Positions 9,845-18,781 of a DNA stretch of 64,000 nt are shown here, piece after piece. Made by a program: the position numbers and the translations under genes. This DNA comes from Ignavibacteriota bacterium (lineage in GTDB: Bacteria > Bacteroidota > Ignavibacteria > Ignavibacteriales > Melioribacteraceae), in the NCBI GenBank assembly GCA_016716225.1, contig JADJWT010000001.1, forward strand, positions 496,001 through 560,000, given 5' to 3'. Position 1 is the stretch's first letter. Every line of letters begins with the position of its first letter. Below the pieces are notes generated by a model. It had not been told where the DNA came from and did not search any database. It saw only the letters and a program-made list of their open reading frames with translations.

Positions 9845-10263
9845 AAATTGCAAAAGAATTTAGATGGGAAATGGGACACAGATTACAATGCCACAAAGGC
9901 AAATGTATTAATCTGCACGGACATTCATACAAATTAATTGTTGAATTTTCCGGTGATATAAATAATGATGGAATGGTTTTAGATTATTTTGATGTTAAGG
10001 AAATTGTTGGTCCCCTTGTTGATGAGCTTGATCACACAGTAATTATAAGTGATAAGGATTTTGAATTACTTAATGCAATAAAAAAATTAAACTCCAATCA
10101 CGTAATTGTAGATTTTGAAAGTACTGCAGAAAATTTGTGCAAATATTTTTTGAATAAAATTTCCGAAAAGAAATTACCAAAGAATATAACTCATCTAAAA
10201 GTTAGAGTTTGCGAAACAGAGAATACTTATGCGGAAGAAGAAATTTGTTTAATTGAAAAATAG
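9841..10263 (+). CDS. queD: 6-carboxy-5,6,7,8-tetrahydropterin synthase QueD
   Basis: The 140-aa enzyme supplies the QueE substrate from dihydroneopterin triphosphate. Zinc-binding His residues lie in 'EMGHRLQCH' and 'NLHGHSYKL'; the catalytic Cys/His region includes 'HKGKC' and 'ELDHTV'. The acid 'VCETENTYAEE' near the C-terminus is typical. A longer frame starts 24 bases upstream inside queE, but the ATG at 9841, overlapping the queE stop as ATGA, is the natural start because family N-termini begin near 'KIAKEFRWEMGH'. Confidence 0.92.
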   Translation: MKIAKEFRWEMGHRLQCHKGKCINLHGHSYKLIVEFSGDINNDGMVLDYFDVKEIVGPLVDELDHTVIISDKDFELLNAIKKLNSNHVIVDFESTAENLCKYFLNKISEKKLPKNITHLKVRVCETENTYAEEEICLIEK

Positions 10264-10281
10264 ATTTATCCTAATTAAACA

Positions 10282-10306
10282 ATCCGATCTTTTAAAAAGA
10301 TTGGAT
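10282..10306. terminator. bidirectional terminator between queD and the sirtuin gene
   Basis: ATCCGATCT pairs with AGATTGGAT (one G-T wobble) around an A/T loop, extended by TTTT/AAAA, between two convergent stop codons. T-rich sequence follows in the plus direction. Confidence 0.6.
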
Positions 10307-10308
10307 CT

Positions 10309-11058
10309 TTAACATTTTTTTATTTTCACTTTTTTTGCCAACTCCAAAATCTCCGGCAAAATTTCTCCGGACTTTCCCATGATTGAATAATCAACTTTGT
10401 AAGTCATTTCAGTTGGTTCAATATTTATTTCAACTAAATATGCGCCATATTGTTTTGCTGTAAGTGGAATATATGCTGCGGGATAAACAATTCCCGTTGT
10501 GCCAATAATAAAACAAATATCACATTTTTTTGCAATTCGTTCACTATTTGGAAACGCATTTCCACGTAAATTTTCACCAAACCAAACAACATCGGGTCTA
10601 ATTAGTCCGTTACATTTTGAGCATCGCGGAACTTTATTATCAAACATAAAATCTTGATGTTCATAAAAAGTTTTACAACTAATACAGAAATTTCTAATTA
10701 TGCTGCCATGTAATTCTTCAATATTTTTGCTTCCGGCACGCGCATGTAAATTATCTACATTTTGTGTTGCAACAAAAACTTCATAAAAATTTTGTAATTC
10801 TGCAATTGCTAAATGACCTAAATTCGGCTTTGACTCTTCAACAATTTTTCTTCTGTATTGATACCATTCCCAAACCATATCTGGATTTTTCATAAATGCA
10901 TTAAAGTTAGCGAGTTCTTCCGGTTTTAACTTATTCCATAATCCATCTTTTCCGCGAAATGTAGAAATTCCGCTTTCTGCAGAAATTCCAGCACCAGTAA
11001 AAAATAATAGTGTGTCAGCAGTTTTTAATTTTTCTATAAATTCTTTTTTAAATTCCAT
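10309..11058 (-). CDS. cobB: NAD-dependent protein deacylase (sirtuin, CobB type)
   Basis: This 249-aa class III-type sirtuin removes acyl groups from lysines using NAD. NAD-binding motifs are 'GAGISAESGISTFRG' and 'TQNVDNLH'; the catalytic His is in 'ELHGSI'. Two Cys pairs (CISC and CSKC) form the structural zinc site. The 'YQYR' segment (YxxR) is the pattern known to bind succinyl or malonyl groups, so desuccinylase activity is plausible. No membrane or secretion signals. A hairpin terminator on either side makes it a single-gene unit. Confidence 0.9.
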   Translation of the reverse strand: MEFKKEFIEKLKTADTLLFFTGAGISAESGISTFRGKDGLWNKLKPEELANFNAFMKNPDMVWEWYQYRRKIVEESKPNLGHLAIAELQNFYEVFVATQNVDNLHARAGSKNIEELHGSIIRNFCISCKTFYEHQDFMFDNKVPRCSKCNGLIRPDVVWFGENLRGNAFPNSERIAKKCDICFIIGTTGIVYPAAYIPLTAKQYGAYLVEINIEPTEMTYKVDYSIMGKSGEILPEILELAKKVKIKKC

Positions 11059-11081
11059 ACGAATATTTGGATTTAAAAAGC

Positions 11082-11105
11082 TTCGATCTTTTTTAATGAT
11101 CGAAA
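11082..11105. terminator. hairpin terminator between YhaM-like gene and cobB
   Basis: TTCGATC and GATCGAA form a 7-bp stem with a T-rich loop, just downstream of the YhaM-like stop and upstream of the sirtuin start on the minus strand. Confidence 0.55.
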
Positions 11106-11133
11106 CATTGATAAAAATTATTTTGGAAAATTA

Positions 11134-12123
11134 TCAAAACAAAGTTTCCTTGAAATCATCATTTATTTCTTTAGCTTCTTTCACATATAATGAAGTTTCT
11201 GCAAGCGGTAAATATTTTGTCCAACTATTTCCGCTTTCCTTTTCAGAAATAATTGCATTTTTATACGCATTGGCTTTCGCGCTTAACTCATCGGCATGAT
11301 AAAGAATTATTGCTTCTAAAGTTTTAGGAATTACAGGAGATGCAAATTCCAATTTCCCTTGGTGACTTAACACAATATGTAAAAGTTGATTTTTTATTTC
11401 TTCCGGAAAATTCTCAATCTTTCTTGTTTCTTTCTCAATAATATTTGCGGCAATTACAATATGTCCGACTAATTTTCCTTTATCTGTATAATCAAATCCG
11501 GTTGAAAAATCTAACTCTTCAATTTTTCCAAAATCATGTAAAATTGCGCCGGTTACTAGTAAATCGCGATTTGCTTCTTGATGAATTTTACACATCAATT
11601 CACAAATTTTAATAATTTCCAAAGTGTGTTCAAACAATCCGGAAATATATGCGTGATGCCAAGATTTTCCCGCGGGAACTTTTCTATATTTATTAAAATT
11701 TTCTTCGGTAAAAATATTTTTTAATAATTGAGTTAAATATTTTGATTTAATTGAATTTAAAATCATTTTAAATTCCATTTCCATTTCTTCCAAATTTTGT
11801 TTTGATTTAGGAAGAAAATCTTCTATCGTAATATTATCATTTTTATCTGCAATTTTTAATCGCTCAATTTTTATCTGAAGTTGATTATTAAATTCATCAA
11901 CAATTCCATTAATCTTTAGAACTATTCCGGTTTTTAAATTTTCAACAATCGATTCAAATCCACTCCACATTTTTGCATTAAGAGAAATTGTTTCATCTCT
12001 TAATTCCAAATCGAGAAAATTTTTTCCGGTTTTTGCAGCTTTTATGGAGAAATTTGAAAGCAATAAAAAGTGATCAATCTTATCTTGATTTTTAAGTTGT
12101 TTTAATTTTATTTGATTCAACAT
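11134..12123 (-). CDS. YhaM-like OB-fold/HD-domain 3'-5' exoribonuclease
   Basis: The 329-aa protein has an N-terminal OB-fold nucleic-acid-binding domain (about residues 10-90, 'FLDLELRDETISLNAKMWSG'). A C-terminal HD phosphohydrolase domain follows, with metal ligands in 'WHHAYISGLFEHTLEI', 'GAILHDFGKIEEL', 'GHIVIAA' and 'HIVLSHQG'. This is the YhaM/CBF1 layout: a metal-dependent 3'-5' exonuclease. The NusG paralogue gene ends 11 bp upstream, so the two may share a transcript. Family assignment firm, substrate uncertain. Confidence 0.85.
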   Translation of the reverse strand: MLNQIKLKQLKNQDKIDHFLLLSNFSIKAAKTGKNFLDLELRDETISLNAKMWSGFESIVENLKTGIVLKINGIVDEFNNQLQIKIERLKIADKNDNITIEDFLPKSKQNLEEMEMEFKMILNSIKSKYLTQLLKNIFTEENFNKYRKVPAGKSWHHAYISGLFEHTLEIIKICELMCKIHQEANRDLLVTGAILHDFGKIEELDFSTGFDYTDKGKLVGHIVIAANIIEKETRKIENFPEEIKNQLLHIVLSHQGKLEFASPVIPKTLEAIILYHADELSAKANAYKNAIISEKESGNSWTKYLPLAETSLYVKEAKEINDDFKETLF

Positions 12124-12134
12124 TTTTATCCTTT

Positions 12135-12653
12135 TTATTGTGCTTCAATAACGCTTTCTTTTGGAATTTTTACAATTACTGATCTTCGTAGTAAATCAAT
12201 TGTAATTGCTAAAATTTTATCTTGATTTGCATTTTCATAAACAATTCCTTCAACATCTTTAAACGGACCAGAAATTATTTTAACACGGCTCCCAATTGCT
12301 AAAGTTTCAGTAACAGAAATATCCGTTCCTCTTTCTAACATTTTCTTGAGATTTTCAATTTGCCAATCCGGAACTATCGCTGGTTTGCCTTCAAAAAAAA
12401 TGGACCGAACTACCGATTGCTGCTCCAATGCAATTAGTCGATCTCTTTCATTACCATGTACAAAAATATATCCGCTGAATAACGGAAAATCTACTTTCTT
12501 TTTTCTATCGCTCCATTGTCTAGTTTTAGTAATTGTTGGTAAATAATTTTCAATTCCGGCAGCATTTAATTGAGTTACAGATTTAAATTCATGGCGCGGC
12601 TTTGTATACATAGCATACCAATTTTTTTGTTGAGAAATTAGGGGATTCTGCAA
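12135..12653 (-). CDS. NusG-like transcription antiterminator (UpxY/RfaH type)
   Basis: The 172-aa protein has an N-terminal NGN domain ('KNWYAMYTKPRHEFKSV') and a C-terminal KOW motif ('IGSRVKIISGPFKDVEGIVYE'). It is a specialised NusG paralogue of the kind (UpxY, RfaH) that lets RNA polymerase read long polysaccharide operons in Bacteroidota. No polysaccharide cluster lies next to it here, so the target is unknown. It follows a sensor kinase gene by 65 bp on the same strand. Confidence 0.85.
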   Translation of the reverse strand: MQNPLISQQKNWYAMYTKPRHEFKSVTQLNAAGIENYLPTITKTRQWSDRKKKVDFPLFSGYIFVHGNERDRLIALEQQSVVRSIFFEGKPAIVPDWQIENLKKMLERGTDISVTETLAIGSRVKIISGPFKDVEGIVYENANQDKILAITIDLLRRSVIVKIPKESVIEAQ

Positions 12654-12718
12654 TTTTTTCCTTTAGAATTGTTAAATATTGTATTTAAAGATAAGTAAAA
12701 AATTAAAATAGTTGGAGT

Positions 12719-14188
12719 TTAAGAAATAATTCCGGATAGAATTTCAGAAATTTCTTGCGGTGTTTTGTTAAAGTCTATAAAATTATCAACTTTAAGTTTT
12801 TTATATTCCGATTTTTCTTCATTATCAATTTTATCAATTAAAATAATTACTGAAACTTTATTATGAATATCTTTTTTTCTAAGTGAAGAAACTAATTGAA
12901 TTCCATTCATAAGCGGCATTTTATGATAAGAAATTATTACGGAAGGAGTTTTTTCTAAAATAAAATTCAGTGCTTCAAATCCGGTTTTTGTAAATGCAAT
13001 TTTAAATGTTGGATATTTTTCAGAAAAAACTCTCTGATATTCATTTCGTATATCTTCATGTTCTTCAACAATTAAAATTGTATCTTCAGCTTTGGGAATT
13101 GTAAAATGAAATTCGCTGCCCTTCTGCAATTCAGAATAAAACCAAATTTTACCTGAATGTTTTTCGATAATTTCTTTTACCAAAGCTAAACCCAAACCGC
13201 TTCCCTTTTCGCCGGCAGTTCCGGTTTGAGAAAATTTACTTTCAACTTTAAATAATTTTATCTGGTTACTTTCGGAAATTCCAACGCCTTCGTCTTTTAC
13301 AGTAATTTCAACCATATCGTTTTTGTAAAATCCGATATTTACCTTTATCTGTTTTCCGCTTGGAGTAAATTTTACGGCATTGCTTAATAAATTTGTAATT
13401 GCTTGCGAAATTAACTTTTCATCTGCGTTTACAAATATTCCTTTTCCGCCATCAATTTTAATTTCTATATTTTTTCTAATTGCAACACCGGTTAAAACAG
13501 AAATACAATTTTCAACAGCGTCTCTTATTTCTAATCTTTGAGGTTCAAATTTCATAGCTCCGGTTTGAAGCCGAGTCCAATCCAATAAATGATTTACCAT
13601 TTGCAACTGAATTTTAGAAGCATCATAAATGTATTCCAAATATTCACGTTTTTCTTCTTCGGATAAATTCTGTTCATTCAATAGAATTTCTGAAAAACCA
13701 AGCAAACTTGTAAACGGTGCTCGCAAATCGTGTGAAATAATTGAAATTAATTTATCCTTAGAATTATTTTGTTCAGTTTTCGTTTCAATAATTTTATGAA
13801 ATTCTACTTCTCTTTGTTTTAAATCGGTTATATCAACAAGCAGACTAAAAAATCCATTATTAATATTTGATTCATCAATAGAAATAAATTCCTTAAGCCA
13901 AATTGGTTTTTCTGCTTTTGATATGATTTTAAAGATTTTTGTGATTTGCGAAATTTTTTCATCAAAATTTAATTGAATTACTGAATTGTAAATTTGTTCA
14001 TCTTCACCATTTTCGGTAAGCGAATGATGTTTATAAGGAAAGCTTGAAATTTCTTCTTTTGTAAATCCGGTTAAATTTTCAAAAGATTCTTGACAAGTAA
14101 AATCTCCGTTATAACTCCATGAAGCAATAAAATAATTTTCATTTGGAATTAAAAGTTTGTCAATAATTTTATTATCGATAAATTCCAT
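12719..14188 (-). CDS. PAS sensor histidine kinase fused to a degenerate receiver
   Basis: The 489-aa cytosolic kinase has a PAS-like domain (about residues 10-130), HisKA with H-box 'ISHDLRAPFTSLLGFSE', HATPase with N-box and 'GSGLGLALVKEI', and a C-terminal receiver fold (about 373-489). In the receiver the phospho-acceptor position reads 'SYHKMPLMNG', where active paralogues read 'SDIKMPGMDG'. Asp is therefore replaced by Tyr, and the usual Ser/Thr switch is not evident. It is probably a pseudo-receiver that modulates the kinase. It lies in a same-strand block with an NtrC-type regulator and a second kinase. Confidence 0.85.
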   Translation of the reverse strand: MEFIDNKIIDKLLIPNENYFIASWSYNGDFTCQESFENLTGFTKEEISSFPYKHHSLTENGEDEQIYNSVIQLNFDEKISQITKIFKIISKAEKPIWLKEFISIDESNINNGFFSLLVDITDLKQREVEFHKIIETKTEQNNSKDKLISIISHDLRAPFTSLLGFSEILLNEQNLSEEEKREYLEYIYDASKIQLQMVNHLLDWTRLQTGAMKFEPQRLEIRDAVENCISVLTGVAIRKNIEIKIDGGKGIFVNADEKLISQAITNLLSNAVKFTPSGKQIKVNIGFYKNDMVEITVKDEGVGISESNQIKLFKVESKFSQTGTAGEKGSGLGLALVKEIIEKHSGKIWFYSELQKGSEFHFTIPKAEDTILIVEEHEDIRNEYQRVFSEKYPTFKIAFTKTGFEALNFILEKTPSVIISYHKMPLMNGIQLVSSLRKKDIHNKVSVIILIDKIDNEEKSEYKKLKVDNFIDFNKTPQEISEILSGIIS

Positions 14189-14247
14189 TATTTACAAAAG
14201 TTTCTTTAAAGATTGAATTAAAATTAATTAAAATTTTGGAATAATAT

Positions 14248-15612
14248 TTATTCCGTTATTTGTCGTGTTGGAATTCCTAATAATTCCATTTTTCTATAAA
14301 GCGAAGATAAGCCGATATCTAAAGCTTTTGCGGCTTCTTCTTTATTATTTTCATATTTTTTTACAATTCTTTTAATATGTTCTTTTTCAAAAATTAAAGT
14401 TGCTTCTTTAATTGATTCGGGCATATTTCCAATACTTACAGTTGAATTAACATTATCTGCAAGATCATTTACTTCAATTTTACTTCCACTAGAAAATATT
14501 ATCGCTCTTTCTATAATATTTTCAAGTTCTCTAACTCCTCCGCGCCAATCGTAATTTATTAATTTTTTCATTGATTCATTACTTACACCAATAACTGGTT
14601 TTCCCATTTCATTGCAATATTTTTCAACAAAATGATCAACCAAAAGCGGAATATCTTCACGTCTTTCATTTAATGTTGGAAGCTTAATTTCAACAACATT
14701 TAAACGGTAATATAAATCTTCTCTAAACTCACCGGATTTTGTTTTTTCGTAAATATCTTGATTTGTTGCGGCAATAATTCTTACATCGGTTTTTACGGGT
14801 TTTATTCCGCCAACCGGCATAAATTCTTTATCTTCAATTGCGCGCAATAATTTTACTTGTAGATTAATTGGAAGATCAGCAATTTCATCAAGAAATAAAG
14901 TGCCGCCATCAGCAACTTTAAATAATCCATCTTTATCGCCTACAGCTCCGGTAAATGAACCTTTTCTATGTCCGAATAATTCACTTTCAATTAAATTTTC
15001 TGAAATTGCTCCGCAGTTAATTGGCAGAAAAATTTTATCTTTTCTTTTGCTGTTAAAATGAATTGCTTTTGCAACAAGTTCTTTTCCGGTTCCACTTTTT
15101 CCGGAAATAAAAATATTTGTATTTGTTGGTGCAACTTGAGAAATAATATTAAAAACCTTTTTCATCGGTTCACTTTTACCGATAATATTTTCGAAATCAG
15201 CTTTAGCAGTTATTTTTTGTCGCAAAAATTTATTTTCATCTGATAATTTTTTGTAATCAAGTAGTCGTTTTATTTTATTCAGAATATCATCAAACTCAAC
15301 TGGTTTTAATAAATAATCGTAGGCACCGTTTCGTAATGCACTTATTGCAGTTTCTACGGAAGCATAAGCTGTCATCATAATAAAATAAGTTTCGGGAGAA
15401 ATTTTCGAACATTTTTCAAGCAATTCAATTCCATCCATTCCGGGCATTTTTATATCGGAAATTACAAGTTGAAATTCATTATTCTTAATTTGCTCAAGCG
15501 CTTCTAATCCATCTGAAACTGCTGTTGTTTGAAATCCTTCTTCATTCAAAATCATTTGAAGTGAATCTCGGATTCCTTTTTCATCATCTGCAATTAAAAT
15601 TTTTATATCCAT
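14248..15612 (-). CDS. NtrC-type sigma-54 response regulator
   Basis: The 454-aa protein has a receiver (residues 1-120, acidic pocket 'ADDEKG', phospho-Asp in 'VISDIKMPGMDG', Lys in 'LLKPVE'). The AAA+ domain (about 140-375) has Walker A GKSGTGKE and the sigma-54 loop GSFTGA. A Fis-type HTH ends the protein ('EEAAKALDIGLSSLYRKM'). It is expected to activate sigma-54 promoters when phosphorylated, most likely by the PAS kinase encoded 108 bp upstream or the hybrid kinase 59 bp downstream. Confidence 0.92.
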   Translation of the reverse strand: MDIKILIADDEKGIRDSLQMILNEEGFQTTAVSDGLEALEQIKNNEFQLVISDIKMPGMDGIELLEKCSKISPETYFIMMTAYASVETAISALRNGAYDYLLKPVEFDDILNKIKRLLDYKKLSDENKFLRQKITAKADFENIIGKSEPMKKVFNIISQVAPTNTNIFISGKSGTGKELVAKAIHFNSKRKDKIFLPINCGAISENLIESELFGHRKGSFTGAVGDKDGLFKVADGGTLFLDEIADLPINLQVKLLRAIEDKEFMPVGGIKPVKTDVRIIAATNQDIYEKTKSGEFREDLYYRLNVVEIKLPTLNERREDIPLLVDHFVEKYCNEMGKPVIGVSNESMKKLINYDWRGGVRELENIIERAIIFSSGSKIEVNDLADNVNSTVSIGNMPESIKEATLIFEKEHIKRIVKKYENNKEEAAKALDIGLSSLYRKMELLGIPTRQITE

Positions 15613-15720
15613 AATTTTCCTTTTACTAAAAGAAATATTAGAAAATCTCTAAAACATTTTTGAATTTAATTTTCAACTTAAAATATTTTTTTCTTTCTAT
15701 AAATATTAAATTTAGAAAAA

Positions 15721-16785
15721 TTAAACCGGAATTTGTACAATAAATTCACTTCCGTTTCCTAATTCACTTTTAACTTTTATATCGCCGTTAAATTTTTTAA
15801 TTATTCCGTAACTTACCGATAAACCCAATCCCGTTCCTTTTCCGACTTGTTTGGTCGTGAAAAAAGGATCGAAAATTTTTGAAATAACTTTTTCTTCAAT
15901 TCCGCATCCGTTATCACTTATGCTTACAAAAATATATTTTTCTTTATAAAACGATTTTACTTTAATAATTCCTTCACCTTCGACTGCATCTAAAGAATTT
16001 ATCAAAATGTTTATAAATACTTGAATTAATTGATCGGGAACAACTTTTAGCATTGGTAAATTTTCATCAAGATAAGTTTTAAACTCAACTTTTTTTACAC
16101 GTTTATCGTATTTTACAATTCCTACAGCTGTTTTTATAACTTCATTGATTTGAGTAATAACTTCATCATGACTTGGCGGGCGCGAAAGATCTACCAATTC
16201 CCTAACAATTTTAGAAATACGATTTATATTATCTTTTACATTTGATAATTGTTCAGCTGTAAAATGATCTGTAGTTTTTCTCTGAAGTATTTGCACAATT
16301 GATGAAATTGCTGCAAGCGGATTTCCGATTTCATGTGCCACTCCAGCAGCTAATTGTCCAATAACGGCAAGCTTTTCCGATTGGTCAACTTGCTGTTGAA
16401 GTTTTCTAACTTCGGAAACATCCGTAATAATTACTGTTCTACCAGCGTATGAATTATTTTCTCCGGGCAATTTTGCAACATTTAATTGAACCGGAATAAT
16501 TTTATTGTCTTTAGATTTTCTTTCGGTTTCAATTACTTCAGCAAAACCTTTTGCTTTTACTTCCTCAATTATATTATTTAGTTCAGTTATATATTTTTCA
16601 CCTTCCGGTAAAAGTGCCGATGAATTTCTTCCAATAATTTCATCTTGAGTATAACCAAATATTTTTTCTGCGCCTTTATTCCAAACTAAAAACTCTTCTT
16701 TTTCATCTACAACCATAATTGCAGAATCAAGATATTTAAAAACATTGTGTAAATATTTTGGGTTAATTCCCCAGCTTGAAGTCAT
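15721..16785 (-). CDS. cytosolic PAS histidine kinase (NtrB-like)
   Basis: The 354-aa soluble kinase has a PAS domain (about residues 10-125), HisKA with 'GVAHEIGNPLAAISSIVQIL', and HATPase with 'GTGLGLSVSYGII'. The H-box style (HEIGNPL) and absence of TM helices match the NtrB/AtoS group that pairs with NtrC-type regulators. It is the first gene of the minus-strand block and lies directly upstream of such a regulator, so it is the likely cognate kinase. Confidence 0.9.
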   Translation of the reverse strand: MTSSWGINPKYLHNVFKYLDSAIMVVDEKEEFLVWNKGAEKIFGYTQDEIIGRNSSALLPEGEKYITELNNIIEEVKAKGFAEVIETERKSKDNKIIPVQLNVAKLPGENNSYAGRTVIITDVSEVRKLQQQVDQSEKLAVIGQLAAGVAHEIGNPLAAISSIVQILQRKTTDHFTAEQLSNVKDNINRISKIVRELVDLSRPPSHDEVITQINEVIKTAVGIVKYDKRVKKVEFKTYLDENLPMLKVVPDQLIQVFINILINSLDAVEGEGIIKVKSFYKEKYIFVSISDNGCGIEEKVISKIFDPFFTTKQVGKGTGLGLSVSYGIIKKFNGDIKVKSELGNGSEFIVQIPV

Positions 16786-16993
16786 TTATATTTAATAATA
16801 TTTTTTATGAAATTATATTTTATTTCTAAAATCAAATTTAATAAAATTTGAATTGTGTTTAGTTGATTATATTTGGAATTACAATTTACATTCATCATTA
16901 TCGTTGTTCAACAACACATTATTTTATTTATCAAATATTATAATTACAAGTAAAATTATCTTCAATTATTTCTAAGTACATTAGAAAGTTTAT

Positions 16994-18703
16994 ATGCTAA
17001 AAATTAATTTTAAGTTAAATATTATTCCAATACTCATGTTTTACTGTTCAACATTTTTAAATGCACAAATAATTTTACGCGATGATTTTAAAGAAAATAG
17101 TAATTACTGGTTTTTCAGAGAAGATGGAAATCAATCGGTTCCTATTGTTAAAGATGGAACGCTTCAATTAAAATTAATTGATGCAGTAGAATCTGAATAT
17201 TGCAACACCGAGATTTATGATCCAACAGAACCATACCAATCTGGAACAATTTTACGAACAAGAATAAAAGCTTCTCCACAACATATTGGTTCAAGAGGTT
17301 GGGGATTTTGGGATGGAGATTTAACCCTAATTGATATTTTTCTTGAATATGATGTTGCTTGGATTATGCAGCAAAAAAGTTTAGTGTCAGATGAAAAATA
17401 TAATTGGTTTTTATTCGGTGTTGCCAGCGATTCTCTAAGCAATAAAAAAACTGTCAGCTTGCAAAATAAGTTGAATGAAAATGAATGGCATACTTATAAA
17501 ATTATTTGGGATGAAAATATTACATCGTTATACGTTGATGATGAACTTTTCTACCTTACAAATTCCAATATTCCGGATGACAAAATGCGCTTTGATGTTT
17601 GGATTGACAACAGAGTTATAAATATTGAAGACCCAAGTAAATATTGGAATAATAATTCCAACGGCTCATCAATATTTGTTGATTATGTTGAAATTACGGG
17701 ATTAAATGGAACAGAAATCTCAAGAAATACTTTTGGGAATATTTTATTTTGGGATTCACCAAATTCTTATCCAAATGGTAAGAAAGACAATTTGTGGAAA
17801 GAATATAATTTTTTTGTTGGTCAGCAAAGTGAAGTTTTAATTTACATTTCCGGAAATGCAGAAAATTATGCTGAGTTTGGAATTGATGATGATTTAAAAA
17901 TTGTTATTAATGGAATTGATTATGGATGGGATAATCAAAATTCGCTAAATGGAAAAATGAATAATGGAAATGGTTATGCAATTTCTTTGCCGGTAAATTT
18001 ATCTTCCGGAAATCATAATTTGAAAATTTATACTGATGAAACTCCTTTTGTAAGCGATATAATTGTAGTAAACTCTCCAAACGGAAAATTAATTTACAAT
18101 AATATTTTTAATCAAATTGCAAACGATGAAGATGGATTTTTCAAAAATATTGATTTTGAAGTTTCCGAAAATTCTGAAATTACTTGTTTACTTTCATTTG
18201 ATATGAATTCAAAAGATGATATTAATATTATGATTGACGATAAGGCAATTGATTTAACAAACCAAAAAAAAATTTTAGGAAATGAATTACAAAAACGAAC
18301 TGCAACTTTTGTTATAAATGAATTATTAACTTCAGGAAAACATTCCTTAAAAATATTCAAAACCGGCTCACCAAAATTAGTTAATGTTTCCGTTTATTCT
18401 CCTTCAACTATTACTGATATTGATAATAATTTAAATGATAATTTTGAATTTGAGTTTACAGTTTATCCTAATCCATTTAATATTACGACAAATATAAATT
18501 ATAAAATTTCTCAACCGACAAATGTAAAAATAAGAATTTATAATTTGCTCGGAGAATTAATTGAAGAAGTGATTAATGATAATCATATTATCGGCTATTA
18601 TAATTTTGAATGGAATGCCGAAAATGTCTCAAGCGGAATTTATTTATTTACTATTTCCACAAATAATTATTTCGAATCAAAAAAAGTTATATTACTAAAA
18701 TAG
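16994..18703 (+). CDS. secreted GH16/LamG-like protein with T9SS-type sorting domain
   Basis: The 569-aa protein has a signal peptide (ending near 'STFLNAQ'). A concanavalin-like region follows (about residues 28-235; 'LRTRIKASPQHIGSRGWGFWDG', 'NEWHTYKIIWDENITSLYVDDE'), resembling GH16 or LamG folds. Two beta-rich repeats come next. A C-terminal sorting domain begins 'FTVYPNPFN' with 'YNLLGELIEEV' and ends 'SSGIYLFTISTNNYFESKK'. This C-terminal type directs export by type IX secretion. I do not see a certain GH16 catalytic ExDxxE, so enzyme activity is doubtful; carbohydrate binding is plausible. Confidence 0.7.
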   Translation: MLKINFKLNIIPILMFYCSTFLNAQIILRDDFKENSNYWFFREDGNQSVPIVKDGTLQLKLIDAVESEYCNTEIYDPTEPYQSGTILRTRIKASPQHIGSRGWGFWDGDLTLIDIFLEYDVAWIMQQKSLVSDEKYNWFLFGVASDSLSNKKTVSLQNKLNENEWHTYKIIWDENITSLYVDDELFYLTNSNIPDDKMRFDVWIDNRVINIEDPSKYWNNNSNGSSIFVDYVEITGLNGTEISRNTFGNILFWDSPNSYPNGKKDNLWKEYNFFVGQQSEVLIYISGNAENYAEFGIDDDLKIVINGIDYGWDNQNSLNGKMNNGNGYAISLPVNLSSGNHNLKIYTDETPFVSDIIVVNSPNGKLIYNNIFNQIANDEDGFFKNIDFEVSENSEITCLLSFDMNSKDDINIMIDDKAIDLTNQKKILGNELQKRTATFVINELLTSGKHSLKIFKTGSPKLVNVSVYSPSTITDIDNNLNDNFEFEFTVYPNPFNITTNINYKISQPTNVKIRIYNLLGELIEEVINDNHIIGYYNFEWNAENVSSGIYLFTISTNNYFESKKVILLK

Positions 18704-18781
18704 ATTTTAGATTTTTGATATGAGAATTTGATATTTTAAAATTTCAGAAAATATTTTTTCTACGTTTTCCGTTTTCCGTTT

